From Glutinoglossum americanum (Eukaryota > Ascomycota > Geoglossomycetes > Geoglossales > Geoglossaceae), in contig JAGHQL010000009.1 of assembly GCA_020080175.1 (NCBI GenBank), forward strand, positions 62,001 to 126,000: 64,000 bases of DNA, in the 5' to 3' direction. A program made the position numbers and the translations under genes. The notes beneath the pieces are model-generated. The model made no database searches. It was not told the DNA's origin and saw nothing but the letters and a program-made list of their open reading frames with translations. This document shows, piece after piece, positions 22,457-33,891 of this stretch. Position 1 is the stretch's first letter. Every line of letters begins with the position of its first letter.

Positions 22457-23161
22457 ACGACCACCTTCCATTGCTTTGGCTCTTAGGGATTAGTGGAGTG
22501 AGGGCGTCCTTTTTAATGGCTATTTGAGATCCGACCTGGCTCAGGGATGTTTTGTGACGATACTAGGCCGGGTGATGGGTTTATGCATCTTTCCTTCGTA
22601 AAGTAGAAGGTCGGTGATGGCTCTACTCGGGATAATACGCATTCTATGGCTGCCAAAACCACAGTGGCTCTATTTTCTTATTGGGATAATTACTTGAACG
22701 CCACAGTTTTAATTTTAGCCTGCCTATCGAATGTATTTGAACGTCCGGGTTTTCGTCTATCTATTGACGAAGATCTTAATAGCCTTCCAGTGCCCGGGCC
22801 ACATCCCACCTTTCCGTTGCTCTCGAGTCTGTCTGACATGAGCCTAAATATGTGGCCTCTCCTCGGTATTGGCGGCTTATGGTGCTGGTAGTGATTTGGA
22901 CGTCGACTTGTGTGGTATTTTGGTAATCTCTTTTATGAGGTAAAGCGGAAATCCCGTAGCATTCGAGAAAACTACCCCTTTCCATCTACCCCCCCTGCAA
23001 GGTAGGGAGCTGAGCAAATGGCGTTTAGATTCTTCGCGTGTATGTAGGAAGCCTCTGCAAAAGGTGTAGATCCCAGCGTGGGGAGATAGATAGCAAGACG
23101 GAAGAAAAGTCCGGCATATCCCCAGCTCATCCCGTCAGCTAAATAAGCCCCATTAACCCCT
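22457..23161. other. Convergent intergenic region
   Basis: This 705-bp spacer lies between the 3' ends of the MFS transporter and the OB-fold gene. I see no gene or repeat. Confidence 0.5.
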
Positions 23162-25087
23162 TCATTCCCTAACCCCTAAAACAACAACCCTCCCCCCTTC
23201 CTCCCCTTCCCACCCAAAAACCAGCGTAACCCTCCCAAATACTATCCTCGTCTCTAACATCTTTAAATCCTCTATCTGCCTACCATCTAACTCCCCACCA
23301 AATAATTCCCTCCAAGCTCTAGCAGTCCAGATAGCCTTCCCGGGGGCCAAACAACCCGTCTCATCGATCAGAGGGCCTATGATTTTGGGGTTTAGGGAGA
23401 ATGGGGGGTTTGGGCGATTGAAACAGGCTGGGCAGGTGGTTGAGTGCGGCGTGTTTGTGTAGATGGGGAGACCACAGCTGAATAGGCATTCGGGTTAGCT
23501 AGGGGCCAGAGTATGGGATTGGGAGGCGCACCATTCAGTACAGAAGAGCCGGAAACGGCGGTGAAGAGTTATGAGGTTTAGTTCGAGGATTATCACGGAG
23601 AGGAAACCTGTGAATTGTTCTGTGTAGGGGCGGTGGCTGGTTAATTGCGGGTGATGCATACCTTTGGGGACTTCCTTACCCTTAGGAGCGGCTCGAGCGC
23701 TGAGAGGAAGGGAAGATGTTTGTAGTTAGTATAGAGAGGGTCTTTGTGCTGTGAATGCTGATAGGGAGGTAGAGCCGGATATCGTCTCTGCTTACAATTC
23801 ATCAAGCTCTCCCAGGGTAAATAGAGTCCTCACTTCAGAACCAACCACCGTCTCGACATCAAAAACTGTCCCCCAACCGAGATTTCAGCTTATCCGTGCC
23901 CCCCCATGGAAGTGGAGAGGAGACCCCAACTCACCACCCTCGGGCACCACTGGATTCACACTCTCCCTCTTGGTAAGCCTCCCCGCAACTTTCCTCAACC
24001 ACTCCGCATCCTTAATCCGTGGATCAACATCAACATGCGTCATGCTCGTGATCGATAACTGCGCGCGTCTCTCGAGCCTTATCCCTGGGCTGGTGAGGAG
24101 GAGGATGGTTTGGGATGCTCGCCATGGGGATACCGATGCGCCGATACGACCCCAGAGGATGAGACTGGCTTCTGCGGTGTCATCGAAGATGCCGATGTCG
24201 ACCTTTTCGCTGAGTTTGCCAGCTTTGTTCGTGACTGGTTCTCGAGTAGGTGTTAGAATGACGGATGAGAAAAAACCCCTTTATATCCGGCTTTGTACGA
24301 CGGGAAATCCGAAGGCGAGGAACAGAATTGTTACATGATGGGTTTTTACATTTCTTCCTTGCTCCAATCGACTTTACACAAACCAGGACCCTCGGATTCG
24401 CAACCTCATAACCCCCTTCAATGAAATTTTGAAGCGTCATTAGTCCGGCCAATGGCTGGCCTTCGTGGTACCCTAGCGGAATCTTGCAGAGCACACTCGT
24501 ATCGCCACTCATCGAGTCCTGGATTATAAAGTGACATGAATTGTCCCGTTCGGGGAATATTGATACCATCAGTGATGCAACAGAGGTCGTTGGAGATATT
24601 ATGTCGGAGTGGGCAATGTATGTTGCATGAATAGTACAAAGATCTCCGAGGCAGAGCTGATATGCGTCGTTGGCGAACCATAGCCTGACCTGGATAGATC
24701 TGTCAATGCTTTTGACTTATTGAAAGTAGAAGTAGACAAACACTGCAAGGGGAAAAAGGAAGCACTCACGATCAAAGCCCCAGTATCGTCCTTCAAAATC
24801 ACCTTCACGAATCCGTTAGCAGCTCTGGGCCTCTTGCTAGGCGTCTGCATCTCAAATAAATTGGCCACTCTCCCAGTGAAAGTCACTCGCCCCGGCCCTG
24901 GCATGAGATCGCCAATGTTCTGTTCAACGTACTCTTGTCTGGGTATCCAGGGTCTGTTTACAGGGCGGAGCACCGCGTCTACCTCCTCAGTCGTGAAGCC
25001 ATCTCCGGATTTTGAAACGTCTGCCTTTCGGGCTTTGGTGCCATCTGGCTGGAAGAAAGACTGGATTGACGGCCAGTGCTGAGCCAT
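23162..25087 (-). CDS. RPA1/MEIOB-like OB-fold single-strand DNA-binding protein
   Basis: Seven exons are inferred: 24770-25087, 24299-24689, 23935-24234, 23796-23865, 23662-23699, 23532-23607 and 23162-23477, giving 502 residues. Visible domains in order are an N-terminal PIP-box-like QSFFQP; a first OB-fold (about residues 65-140: GPGRVTFTGRVANLFEMQT, FVKVILKDDTGALIV, VRLWFANDAY); a central OB-fold (about 250-330: VDIGIFDDTAEASLILWGRI, TILLLTSPGIRL, HVDVDPR); and a C-terminal RPA1-like domain with a zinc ribbon (FCTECCG .. TTCPACF, about 395-416) followed by beta-rich FGRVTLVFGW. This is the architecture of RPA70 and its meiotic paralog MEIOB. The sequence is too divergent for canonical RPA1, so a MEIOB-like role in meiotic recombination is likely but inferred. 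Exon 5 is only 38 nt, and intron 6 has a GTGCGC donor. Confidence 0.75.
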
Positions 25088-25472
25088 TCGCGGGATTCTT
25101 GAACTCTTTTGCTAATTAAAATGCGATTGCGGCAGGAGGTTTGAAGTGAGGGTCGGAACCGGTTAAGGCTTAAGGGAGGAATTAGGGCGAACATAGTGGC
25201 GCATCTTAGCGGGCTGTTCACAATGCACAACTGGACTGATAAATGTTACGGCTGGATATTTAAATATTGCTGGCTATAATCTCAAATGAATGTAAATTGG
25301 GAAGTTGAGAGCGAACAAGGTCTCAAGTACCACAAGTTGGAAAAAGCAACAGGACAAATGACGTGCGGTATTTGTAATATGGGGAACATCGAAACGACAC
25401 TCAACTAGTCGTTAAAACAATCTCACTACGGTGTTGAACGTTTTGTAGTGAGACCCCCTAATCCGTGCCAAA
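25088..25472. other. Short intergenic spacer
   Basis: These 385 bp hold the promoter of the OB-fold gene and the 3' end region of INO1, both on the minus strand. No recognisable site is seen. Confidence 0.5.
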
Positions 25473-27265
25473 TTAGAACAACTTGTGCTCGAGGGTCATA
25501 TCAGACTCCGGCTCAAGGCCAACACAGGCGCGTAAAATGTTGGTGAGCGCGGCACGCTGCTTCGCAAGAGCATTAATAACTGGGGTGCCAGGAGGAGTGA
25601 GAGGAGCCTGGTGCTCCGGTTAGTCTCGCAATCGAGTATGGGAACATGACAGTGAAAATGACTACCTTGAGCATATAGCTAAGGATGCTGAGAACGCTAT
25701 GGAACCCTTTGTAGTCCTTAGATGCCACACCGTCAGAATGAGATTTCCACGAGATCCGAGTCATCATCTCCGCAGTGATGACAAGATCTATGATGAGCGG
25801 AGAGGCAAGTAAGGAGTCTTCGCAGACATTAAAGAGACTAGCTGACGTTAGTCGAGTGCCTGGAATAAAAATTTCAACACATGTAGACCCACGATATGGT
25901 CTGGTGACCGCCCATGAAAATCTCTGCGTAGTACTCATCCAGTGCGCGTTTGTTGTCACCAACTGCCGGCATGTATTTAATAACGACTGTATGATCAGGA
26001 TGCTCGTCTTTCTTGTAGAGAACGCTATTGGCCGCCACCATGTCATCCACAACATTGGACTTGGAGATCTCCTTCGAACGGAATTGCTTCTGCGAGCTTA
26101 GGTTCTTCCCGTCGTTATTGCCAAGGTGGTTGTAACTTGCGATGGATGTCAACTTGATACCCGCGTTGACGAGGAAATCCACGAGGGCAGATTTCATCTT
26201 GGTCTGGCCAGACTTGAAGTCATCTCCCCCAATGAATGAACCATACTGTTCAGCAAGCTCGATTGCACCGGGAACGAACGTATTCTGCGGAGATCCATTG
26301 ATAAAAGGGGAACCTTCTTGAATGCAAGCGACCGCAAAAACCGTTGAAGGAGAGATCTCGTCATGGCCTGCCTCTATGGACCTCAGAAGGCTTTCCGCTG
26401 TGTCATTTACACCTTCAATGACGTCTGCATAACGCTCTGTATTCGCGGTCCAGAGCACTATGACCTTGTCGAGCCCGTTTGCATCCTTAAAGTCGCTAGG
26501 AGGATATATGCGGTTAGCTAACCGTGGTAAGCGGGCTCAAGACAGTAAATATGCTCACCGGATATCCTTACGGATCTGCTCCACATGAGCGAGGGAAGCT
26601 TTAGAGCCCTCGAGGATATTATCGGCACGGTCCTCTTGATTGGCCGCGATAAAGTCGGGATAGTAGGCGCTAGGTAAGGGTTTATAGCTTGCCATCTCAT
26701 CCCTAACCAAATTCTTTAGGGTTGGCTCCAAAACAGCGGCTCTGTCCATAGCATCCGCAAGGCTCATGCTACTGATATCCCACCCACCAATGACAAGATC
26801 ATTAGGGTGGACCATAGGTAGGAGGTTGTGGAATGGGATGTTTATATCCTGACCGGTTTTGGAATCCGTGCCCAGCTTAATGGTTGACCCCATGAGCACA
26901 GAACCGTAATAGTTTGCTTCACGCTTTCCTTCACGGGTATCCCAGACCAAGCCACGACGATTAGCAATAATGCCAGCAGTGACAGTACTACCGTTGTTAC
27001 CGCCCCAACCAACAAGCATCATTCCAACCTTTCCGACTTTACGGTCGACCTTGAAGTCATACACAGTCTCCTTAGGCTCAGCCACATACTTCCCTTCGGT
27101 GGTCTTGGTGACTGATGTTGTCCGGTATGTGTATTTGCTCTTGATCTCAGTCTCCGTATAGACTACGTTCGGAGAGTTCACAGTAAACAGATCTTTGTGA
27201 ATATCAGATGAGATATGACCATTTCCGTTCGCATAGGAAGCCTCAGCTTCCGCATGGGGTGCCAT
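25473..27265 (-). CDS. INO1: Inositol-3-phosphate synthase
   Basis: Four exons are inferred: 26559-27265, 25893-26495, 25666-25837 and 25473-25607, giving 538 residues, the usual family length. It converts glucose 6-phosphate to 1L-myo-inositol 3-phosphate with NAD+, the first step of inositol synthesis, in the cytosol. Family motifs are: [20 protein letters not shown] (NAD+ binding), [125 protein letters not shown] and SPLIIDLVI. All introns have normal GT..AG ends and good branch sites (GACTAAC, GGTTAGCTAAC). Confidence 0.98.
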
Positions 27266-29030
27266 AATGAGTCAGGAAGGCGAATACACTATTCGGTGTA
27301 TGGCGAGTCTGAAGCCCCTCCGGCGGAGGAAGAGCGGCTTCCTGCGAACGGGTGGTGAACCCTAAAAAGCACGTTACTTCGTCCCAAAATCGGTATTAAG
27401 GTACGAGAAGAGGAAACACGAACGAGTTGAGGAGATTGGAAAACGTCTTGACGACTTTTCGATCGCAACTTTGAGTGCGATCAAAATTACTTAGCAGATA
27501 CGAGTTGTAGACCGTTAATACAGAGTCGAATAATTGAGCAGTTGCGAAGATGTGGTGTTGCGAGGTTTTCATGGCTAGTGTGAGCATCTCGGCTCTTTAT
27601 AGTCCGCCACAAATCAGGACCATTTTAATATCGACCATCATAGGATCAATGATTCGGCAAGCTCTCGCGACAGAGAAGGTGGGATCCATTGATAATAGCG
27701 TAAGGTTGTTTCCATTAGCAAACTGACTGCTGCAGCGTACAGTCGCAGAGGTGTGCGGGCATATTGACTTCCCGGTGCTGTCACGGAATCCGATTCGGGA
27801 GACTTTGTGCCTTAGTGCACAATCTTGCTGGCAATGCCGGAATTGACGATGAGGTTTGCTTGACCATGAAGCGGTGAGCCGTGCGTCTATGCATGTAACA
27901 ATAAGTCAAATTACTAACCTAGCCAATAGATATAAACACTAAGATAAGACTCTGCAGCCAATTCCTATTGTGTCCGGACTTCAACGGACATCATTCGAAC
28001 TCCATGTAGCGTGACCACTACCTCTCTCTCATCACGATGTGTACTTGTACAATCAGGTACCACAACGTTGTGGTGCCCTTGGGATACTGAAACCCATTTT
28101 ACGAGATTTACGAGAGCTCAGTCCATCGCAGGGCAGGGGTTCCAACAATACATTTAAGTACATACAATACGAATAGGGTGATGTAGCTCCGTATCGTATC
28201 TCCAGTGAAATTGTACGAGCATAACTTGTCCAACACATTCGCACGCCCGCGCCAAGCGGGGTGTTATGTGGGGACGGCTTAACCCAACTGTTTGTGGTTT
28301 TTCCAAAAGCAAATCATCGAAAGGGAATATCGCCATCTCCCGAGTAAGGCGATGATCAGGGGTTGGTTGGAGCTGATTGGCCCGCGCTAGTCTGAATTTG
28401 TACTTAAACGTTTCGATTTGATATGAGTAAGATTGTCTCCGGATTATTGTTATCATCTTTGTGTCAAACCGCTCAGGACCTATTCTGAAGCAATTTGCAT
28501 TGCCCAGGCAGCCAATTCCTCTTGGGCTTCGAAACTCGCGCGGAACCATCACCAAACCGGCGTTAGCCGCGTTACAGTTTCAACACCAGACCAACCACCC
28601 CCCGTTATGCCTTGGATTTAATAAGTTACGGGTAGTTGGGAAGATCTAGCGGGACAATTATATCAGATCACTGCCCCATGGAGGTTGGATCTTGACGCAA
28701 TCCTAAACTCAGCTTTGGAGCATGCGGTTAATAGGTCTGGCCCTTACTTGCACCTTACAACAGCCTTGCATTTCCTTCAGAAAAATATAGCCCCGATCTT
28801 ACGCAGCTCTATGACTAGTGTAAAAGGCGTCTAGACCGTCCTTTGTGTTTGCTTTTGGGAATACGGACAAGCGTCGAGATACCCAACCACCTATCGCCTT
28901 TCATCATACTTATCATCGCAACATTCGCACAGTTCGACCAGGGAACTATTGGAACTTTTGATGGTCGCAACCAGGGTGTGTTTGACGGAGGGTTGTAGGA
29001 CGTATTGATAGAGGCAAACGGTGCTAGGAA
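27266..29030. other. Divergent promoter region of INO1 and the LIM-protein gene
   Basis: About 1.8 kb contains only short unrelated frames. I looked for the yeast inositol element (CATGTGAAAT) and did not see a convincing copy. Confidence 0.45.
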
Positions 29031-31188
29031 ATGGCGGATGCGATGGGTCGCGCAAGCCTCCTTCCGACGATCAAATGCTCCAGCTGCAGTGCTGAGATAG
29101 AGATCTCTATGATGGGCGATCACCTCTGTTCAGCTGCCCCCGAACGTAAGGACGCTGTCCTGTTGGTATGCGCGAACTTATTGTCATACTAATTGGAGTG
29201 CAGCTCCTCGTCTCCCAGAACCTGGTTTTCGATTTCAAGCAACTCCTCCCGGCACCGGAACAAATGGCTCTAGCAACAGCATTGATTTACTCAAGCCTAG
29301 TAGAACAGCACCTCCGAGAATTGACCCACAAGTCGCAAGTATGATTCCTAATTTATCGCATCAAGGCCCTACTAATTGGTCTCTAGATCGACCATTCATG
29401 CGACAGGATCAGCTTACCCCCAATAGTAACTCTAGCGATTCCCGCGATCCTTCACCGGTGACACCATTTCCAGGTCCTTATCGCAATGCAGCTTCTACAC
29501 TACCCCGACCGCTGAGGCCCCCGACACCTGAGCTTGAAGGCAACCTCGATTGCGCCTTTCCCCCGTTTCCGGGGAAAACCCCTCGTACGGCCCCCACAGA
29601 CTCGAGGAAAGGAGTGGACAAAAGTCGCATGGATCAACTGTATACCGATCCTAGTCCATTGTATGCCCCGCTTAGCCCCAGGGCGACTGGCGGGGATAAC
29701 GTCCTCCAAAGGATGAACGCAATTGCACCTGGACCGTTTGGGGTGCAAAGCCGAACATTTAGCGCAGACCAGCCTGGAGAAACCACCCAGGGACCAAGTC
29801 ATCAGAGAAACCAAAGCTCAAAGCATGACGCTACGCCTCCTAACCGTGACGGACCTAGGACCCATTCCCAGCGGCCATCGACAGCTGGGTCTGAGAAATC
29901 CCAAAGACGGATAGGCTTCGACGGATCGGAATTCAGGAAAAGAGCGTTTTTTGACCAAACCGTAGCGATGCCCTGGTCTGAAAAGCAAGATGCCCCTGTA
30001 TACCAGGGCAGGCCCCAGCTACCTGAGGAGGGCCGACCTGAAATGGAAAACGAAGGTCTTCGTCTTGAGAACCGGTCTAGAACCTTTCCCTTAGAGAACC
30101 GACCTAAAACTTTACCAAGGAGACCCACTGATCAGTCCCTCAGCCTGTTTGATAGAAGCACATCCACTCCTGGCTCCTTAGGACCTAACAATTATGGCAA
30201 TGGCTCACACGAGCCACGGGGAAGAGAACCACCACGGTCGAGAGACCAGGAAGGCCTTACGTACCACACGCCAACCCTATCGCGGTCGAGTAACGGATCA
30301 GGATCCGGATCAGATGCTAGGACAGCGAGTTCGCGATCAACTCCTCCGGCGACGGAAACGTATAGAAAGTCTCGCAGGAGGCCATCTGATACTAGCAACA
30401 TCGACAGCTTAATGAAAGAGATCCAAACTTCAATGAAAGTCCAGCAGCCTACAGATACTGTGATGAAAGAGCCTGAAATTCAGTTGCCGAAGCCACCTGA
30501 AATTCCGGATTCTTTAGGGGACCCTAGGACGAATGGGGGAGAACTCTCTCCTAAGGACCCAAGAGATACCCCATTCAAGGGAGTCGGCAAGAAGTCTCCT
30601 TATCGACTGCCAACAGCCTCAAAAGGAAACTGCAGAGGTTGTGGAGAGCCGATCAAGGGAAAATCTGTCAGTTCTGCGGATGGTAGATTGACCGGGCGAT
30701 ATCATAAGCATTGTAAGTGTTGATTGGATGATTTAACTACCCATGACGAGCTAACTCTCCTCACAAGGCTTTGTTTGCAAAACTTGCAAGCAGCCCTTCG
30801 AAACAGCAACTTTCTATGTTCTGCAAAATAACCCATTTTGCGAACGCCATTACCACCAGCTCAATAATTCACTCTGCCATAGTTGTGATCAAGGTATCGA
30901 AGGCCAGTATCTTGAAACAGAAGGAAAGCAGAAATACCACAAATATTGCTTCAAGTGCTATGTAGGAATCCTCTTTCTTTCGGGCGGAAGGCTCGCATCA
31001 GTGTTGTTCTAATACTAACGGAGTTACCACAGGAATGTCAAAAAGTTCTCCGAGACGATTACTATGAACATAACAGACAGACCTACTGCGAGCGCCATGC
31101 TCTAAAACTTATGCAGAAGCCCACTTCCCTAGGACCGGGGCGCAGAAACCCAGAGAGAAGGACGACAAGACTCATGACCATGTTCTAG
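29031..31188 (+). CDS. Two-LIM-domain protein with disordered N-terminal region (paxillin-like)
   Basis: Four exons are inferred: 29031-29145, 29204-30712, 30768-30961 and 31033-31188, giving 657 residues. Exon 1 encodes MADAMGRASLLPTIKCSSC and ISMMGDHLC, a short conserved cysteine motif found at the N terminus of this fungal family. Residues ~60-500 are proline/serine/arginine-rich and disordered, with many PP, RPPTPE and SP sites. At the C terminus, LIM1 begins CRGCGEPIKG and continues through HKHCFVCKTCKQPFETATFY to CERHYHQL; LIM2 begins CHSCDQGIEG, continues through YHKYCFKCYECQKVL, and ends YCERHALKL. These are zinc-binding protein-interaction modules, and similar fungal proteins act at cytoskeletal or polarity sites (Pxl1-like). 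The role here is inferred. Introns are 55-71 nt with CTAAC-type branch sites. Confidence 0.9.
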
Positions 31189-31749
31189 ACCTATTTTTCT
31201 TCTCCAAAGTATATACTGACAATCGCCCTTGAGCCCAGCATCGTTTTGTTTAAACTTAAAAGGGTTTGGCTCCTGTACTTTAACTGAGATCGATCTTGTG
31301 ATATTTCTCGTGCGTTTAGGGCTTTAAAGGTCACAGGAGACATTGCATATAGGGCATCTTTGAGCTCCTCTATGGCGGCTCCGTTCCGTCGCATATGTTG
31401 GTTATGGGGATGCTAGGCGTTTGGGTAGGTGAAATTTGGTACTCGTCACGTTCTGAGCACGATGCTGCTTTTCTTTTTTCCTTTTTTTGCAATATATAGA
31501 AGGGCTAGGCTTGTCATCCTACTCTAGACGACGCATTCAGCCCCAGTCTCTATAGGGTATATTACTTGTAATTAGTTTCACACGGCAAGAATGCTCTCGC
31601 CTGGTTGATGCGATCCCTCAACACATGAATCGCGTATGTTTCGCGAGTTACGCGACCACAACCATCATTTTAATATCAATGCCATATACATGTAGCTTCA
31701 TTCTAATAGATTGAAACGCACATGCGACGTCCTCCTAGCAATTTCAGTT
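31189..31749. other. Intergenic spacer between the LIM gene and Fta4
   Basis: These 561 bp hold the LIM gene 3' region and the Fta4 promoter. Nothing else is seen. Confidence 0.5.
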
Positions 31750-32668
31750 ATGTCGCTCGAAGAAACTGTCATTACCCTGAAGAAGCGTTTCGTAGCTTCA
31801 CAGGTTCGTCTTCTCAACGGGACCTTGCGACCAAGCAGGGACTGGCGAGAGAACGCGCCTCGAACGGAGCACGGGGATTTGAGCGAGCGTGCTGTGGGGG
31901 AAGCTCTGTATAAACGTCCGTTTGTTGCCCACTTGCGACTGGCAATGGAGAATGCCCGCTGATCATCCTGCGGTATCAATAGTTAACAGCCTTGCCCACC
32001 ACCACAACACAACCGCGTATTCCTCACATGCTCAGCGGCATGTGGCAGAGCAGATCGAAGCGCTGTATTGGAGTGCTGGCGAGATTGATAGGGCTATCAT
32101 GATCGATGATGCTCTGGACCGAGGTGTTGATTTGAGACAACCGGAGTATGCCCATCGAATTGAGTATCGGCACATGACAATTCTGACAAGAAATGCGTAT
32201 AGGAATATTGCAAGGCTGCCCGACCAATGGCCGGATGAAGAAGGGGAGGAGAATGACGACCTCGAGAGGTGAGTTACTTCAGCACCCCATCTTCCTTCCC
32301 GTTTCGTCCCCGCTACTGCGAAATCTTTGGAGCTCAATATCTCGTATTTTCAAAGATATGAAGAACTCTACGATTCTCTCACGTCACTATCGGAGCAAAT
32401 TCAAAGACAGCGGCAAAAGGTTACTCAGTTCAACCAGCTCAAGCAGTTACTTAAGCCCTTTGAGAACCCACAAGAGAGCATACAGCCAAATATCGTCACA
32501 CGGGACGGTGAGCTAGGCAAGGAACTCGATAAGATGAGGATTCTCATGGCCAGAGTTGCTGGACGGGTGGGAGAGTTAAAAGGAGGCTCAAACAGAACGA
32601 ATGGAGAGGACACTGAGGTGAAGGATGAAACATCGCGGGACAGGCTGCAGGGTATCTTGGGGGCGTGA
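31750..32668 (+). CDS. FTA4: Kinetochore protein Fta4 (Sim4/COMA complex)
   Basis: Three exons are inferred: 31750-31915, 31983-32268 and 32356-32668, giving 254 residues. The first exon encodes EETVITLKKRFVASQVRLLN and LSERAVGEALYK. The second gives LNSLAHHHNTTAYSSHAQRH, VAEQIEALYWSAGE and RNAYRNIARLPDQWP. The third is a long helical region (YEELYDSLTSLSEQI, LKQLLKPFENPQESIQPN, ELGKELDKMRILMARVAGRV). The helical layout and these blocks match the Fta4 family, inner-kinetochore subunits of the Sim4/Ctf19 network that bind near CENP-A chromatin. Intron 1 has a weak GTCCGT donor, but spliced text across the junction (ALYKLNSLAHHHNTTAYSS) is family-like. Confidence 0.75.
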
Positions 32669-33035
32669 GAATTTCAAACTGCATTGCATAGGCTCTGGCG
32701 CTCAGGTGTACGGTTATTGGGACCCCATAGGCGGGCTTAAGGAAATCCTAACGCATCGAAATCTGTTCAAAACAATTTCAACTTGACTTTGTTATTAACA
32801 CGAATTCCGTAGTTCTAGATGAGCTGAACCAACCGCCTAGCTTCTTGTAAATATCGGCGGATTTATGGATACCACCTTACGCGATAAATTTGTTCTAACC
32901 TTCAGACCTTCAAACCTCCATCCCACTCACAGGTTAACACTTAGACCCTACTAAACCCCAATCATCCGCGATATTTTTTTTCTGTATTAAGCTAACATCA
33001 GTTTGCTGCTTGTATTGTTTCCATTTAACTTAATC
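32669..33035. other. Intergenic spacer
   Basis: These 367 bp lie between two plus-strand genes and are moderately AT-rich. No other signal is recognised. Confidence 0.5.
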
Positions 33036-33891
33036 ATGTCCATGTTCCCGTCATTCCTCGAGCAGGGTCCGAACACTCCTCTCCCGCGACAAGCACCATC
33101 TCCGACCCAACAAGGACAACCTCATGTCACCAATGGCATCCAAGGCGGCATGGTGAACGTATTCCCTACGGCCGCAGGGCATCAACTGGATCTGAACCAT
33201 CTATGGAATCACGTACAGGAGCTGAGTGGACTGTTAGAAAGGAACCGGGAGAGTTCGCAAAGCATTGTGAGAAGGGTCGGAGAGATTCGAGTGGGTGGCA
33301 CATTCCCTCAAATAGGAAGTATTTCCTTGGTTCGAAAAAATCTAAGCATAGGCGGTTGTTGTGTTTTAGGAGAGAGCAGCAGTTGAAGGCGCAAATCCCT
33401 TGCTAAAAGAGATCAACGGCGAACTTAACGGTAGGCTCTCTATATTCATACACAGAGCTCAAGGGATGGACCAGCTGACTGAGCCAGCACCGAGCAACGC
33501 CTCCTTAACGTCGACTATCTCGCATCTGCGTGAAGAAAATACTAGTCTCCACGCCGAAAATACGGACCTCTCCCACCTACTAGTTGACTACGAAACAGTC
33601 CTTGAGAAGACTCTAGAGCAACTACGTCTATACGCCCATGAACACACCATGGCTACTATGTCCTTACACCGCCACTATGCAACCCAGCTAGCGGCTGAGC
33701 GTGCAGAGTGCCTGGAATTACGGCAGCAGATAGCGGAGTTCCAGGCAAGACTAGCTGGTATGGTAGGGTTATTAAGAGAAGCCTATGCATTCGAAGAAGG
33801 AGAAGTGGAGACGTTAGGGGATATTGAAGGCTTGAGGAGCGAGAACAGGACGTTGAGAATCGCGTTGGGGCTAGAGAAGGAGGGGGAGTGA
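33036..33891 (+). CDS. Small coiled-coil protein, SIKE/FGFR1OP2-like (possible STRIPAK subunit SCI1)
   Basis: Two exons are inferred, 33036-33290 and 33370-33891, separated by a 79-nt intron (GTGGGT..TTTTAG), giving 258 residues. The N terminus is proline/glutamine-rich (LPRQAPSPTQQGQP). Helical segments follow: LNHLWNHVQELSGLLERN, SIVRRVGEIRERAAVEGANP, and a long coiled coil from about residue 125 (HLREENTSLHAENTDLSHLL, DYETVLEKTLEQLRLYAHEH, RHYATQLAAERAECLELRQQ). The order of a short N-terminal helix and a central REEN..LHAEN..DYE coiled coil is that of SIKE/FGFR1OP2 homologs; the Sordaria member SCI1 belongs to the STRIPAK phosphatase-kinase scaffold. Coiled coils mimic one another, so this assignment is only moderate. 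A GTAGGC..ACAG pair at 33431 would make a 25-nt intron, which is too short; the frame is open through it. Confidence 0.7.

Noticed and set aside
33431-33455. GTAGGC..ACAG as an intron in the SIKE-like gene
   Set aside because: 25 nt is below the size of fungal introns, and the frame is open through it.
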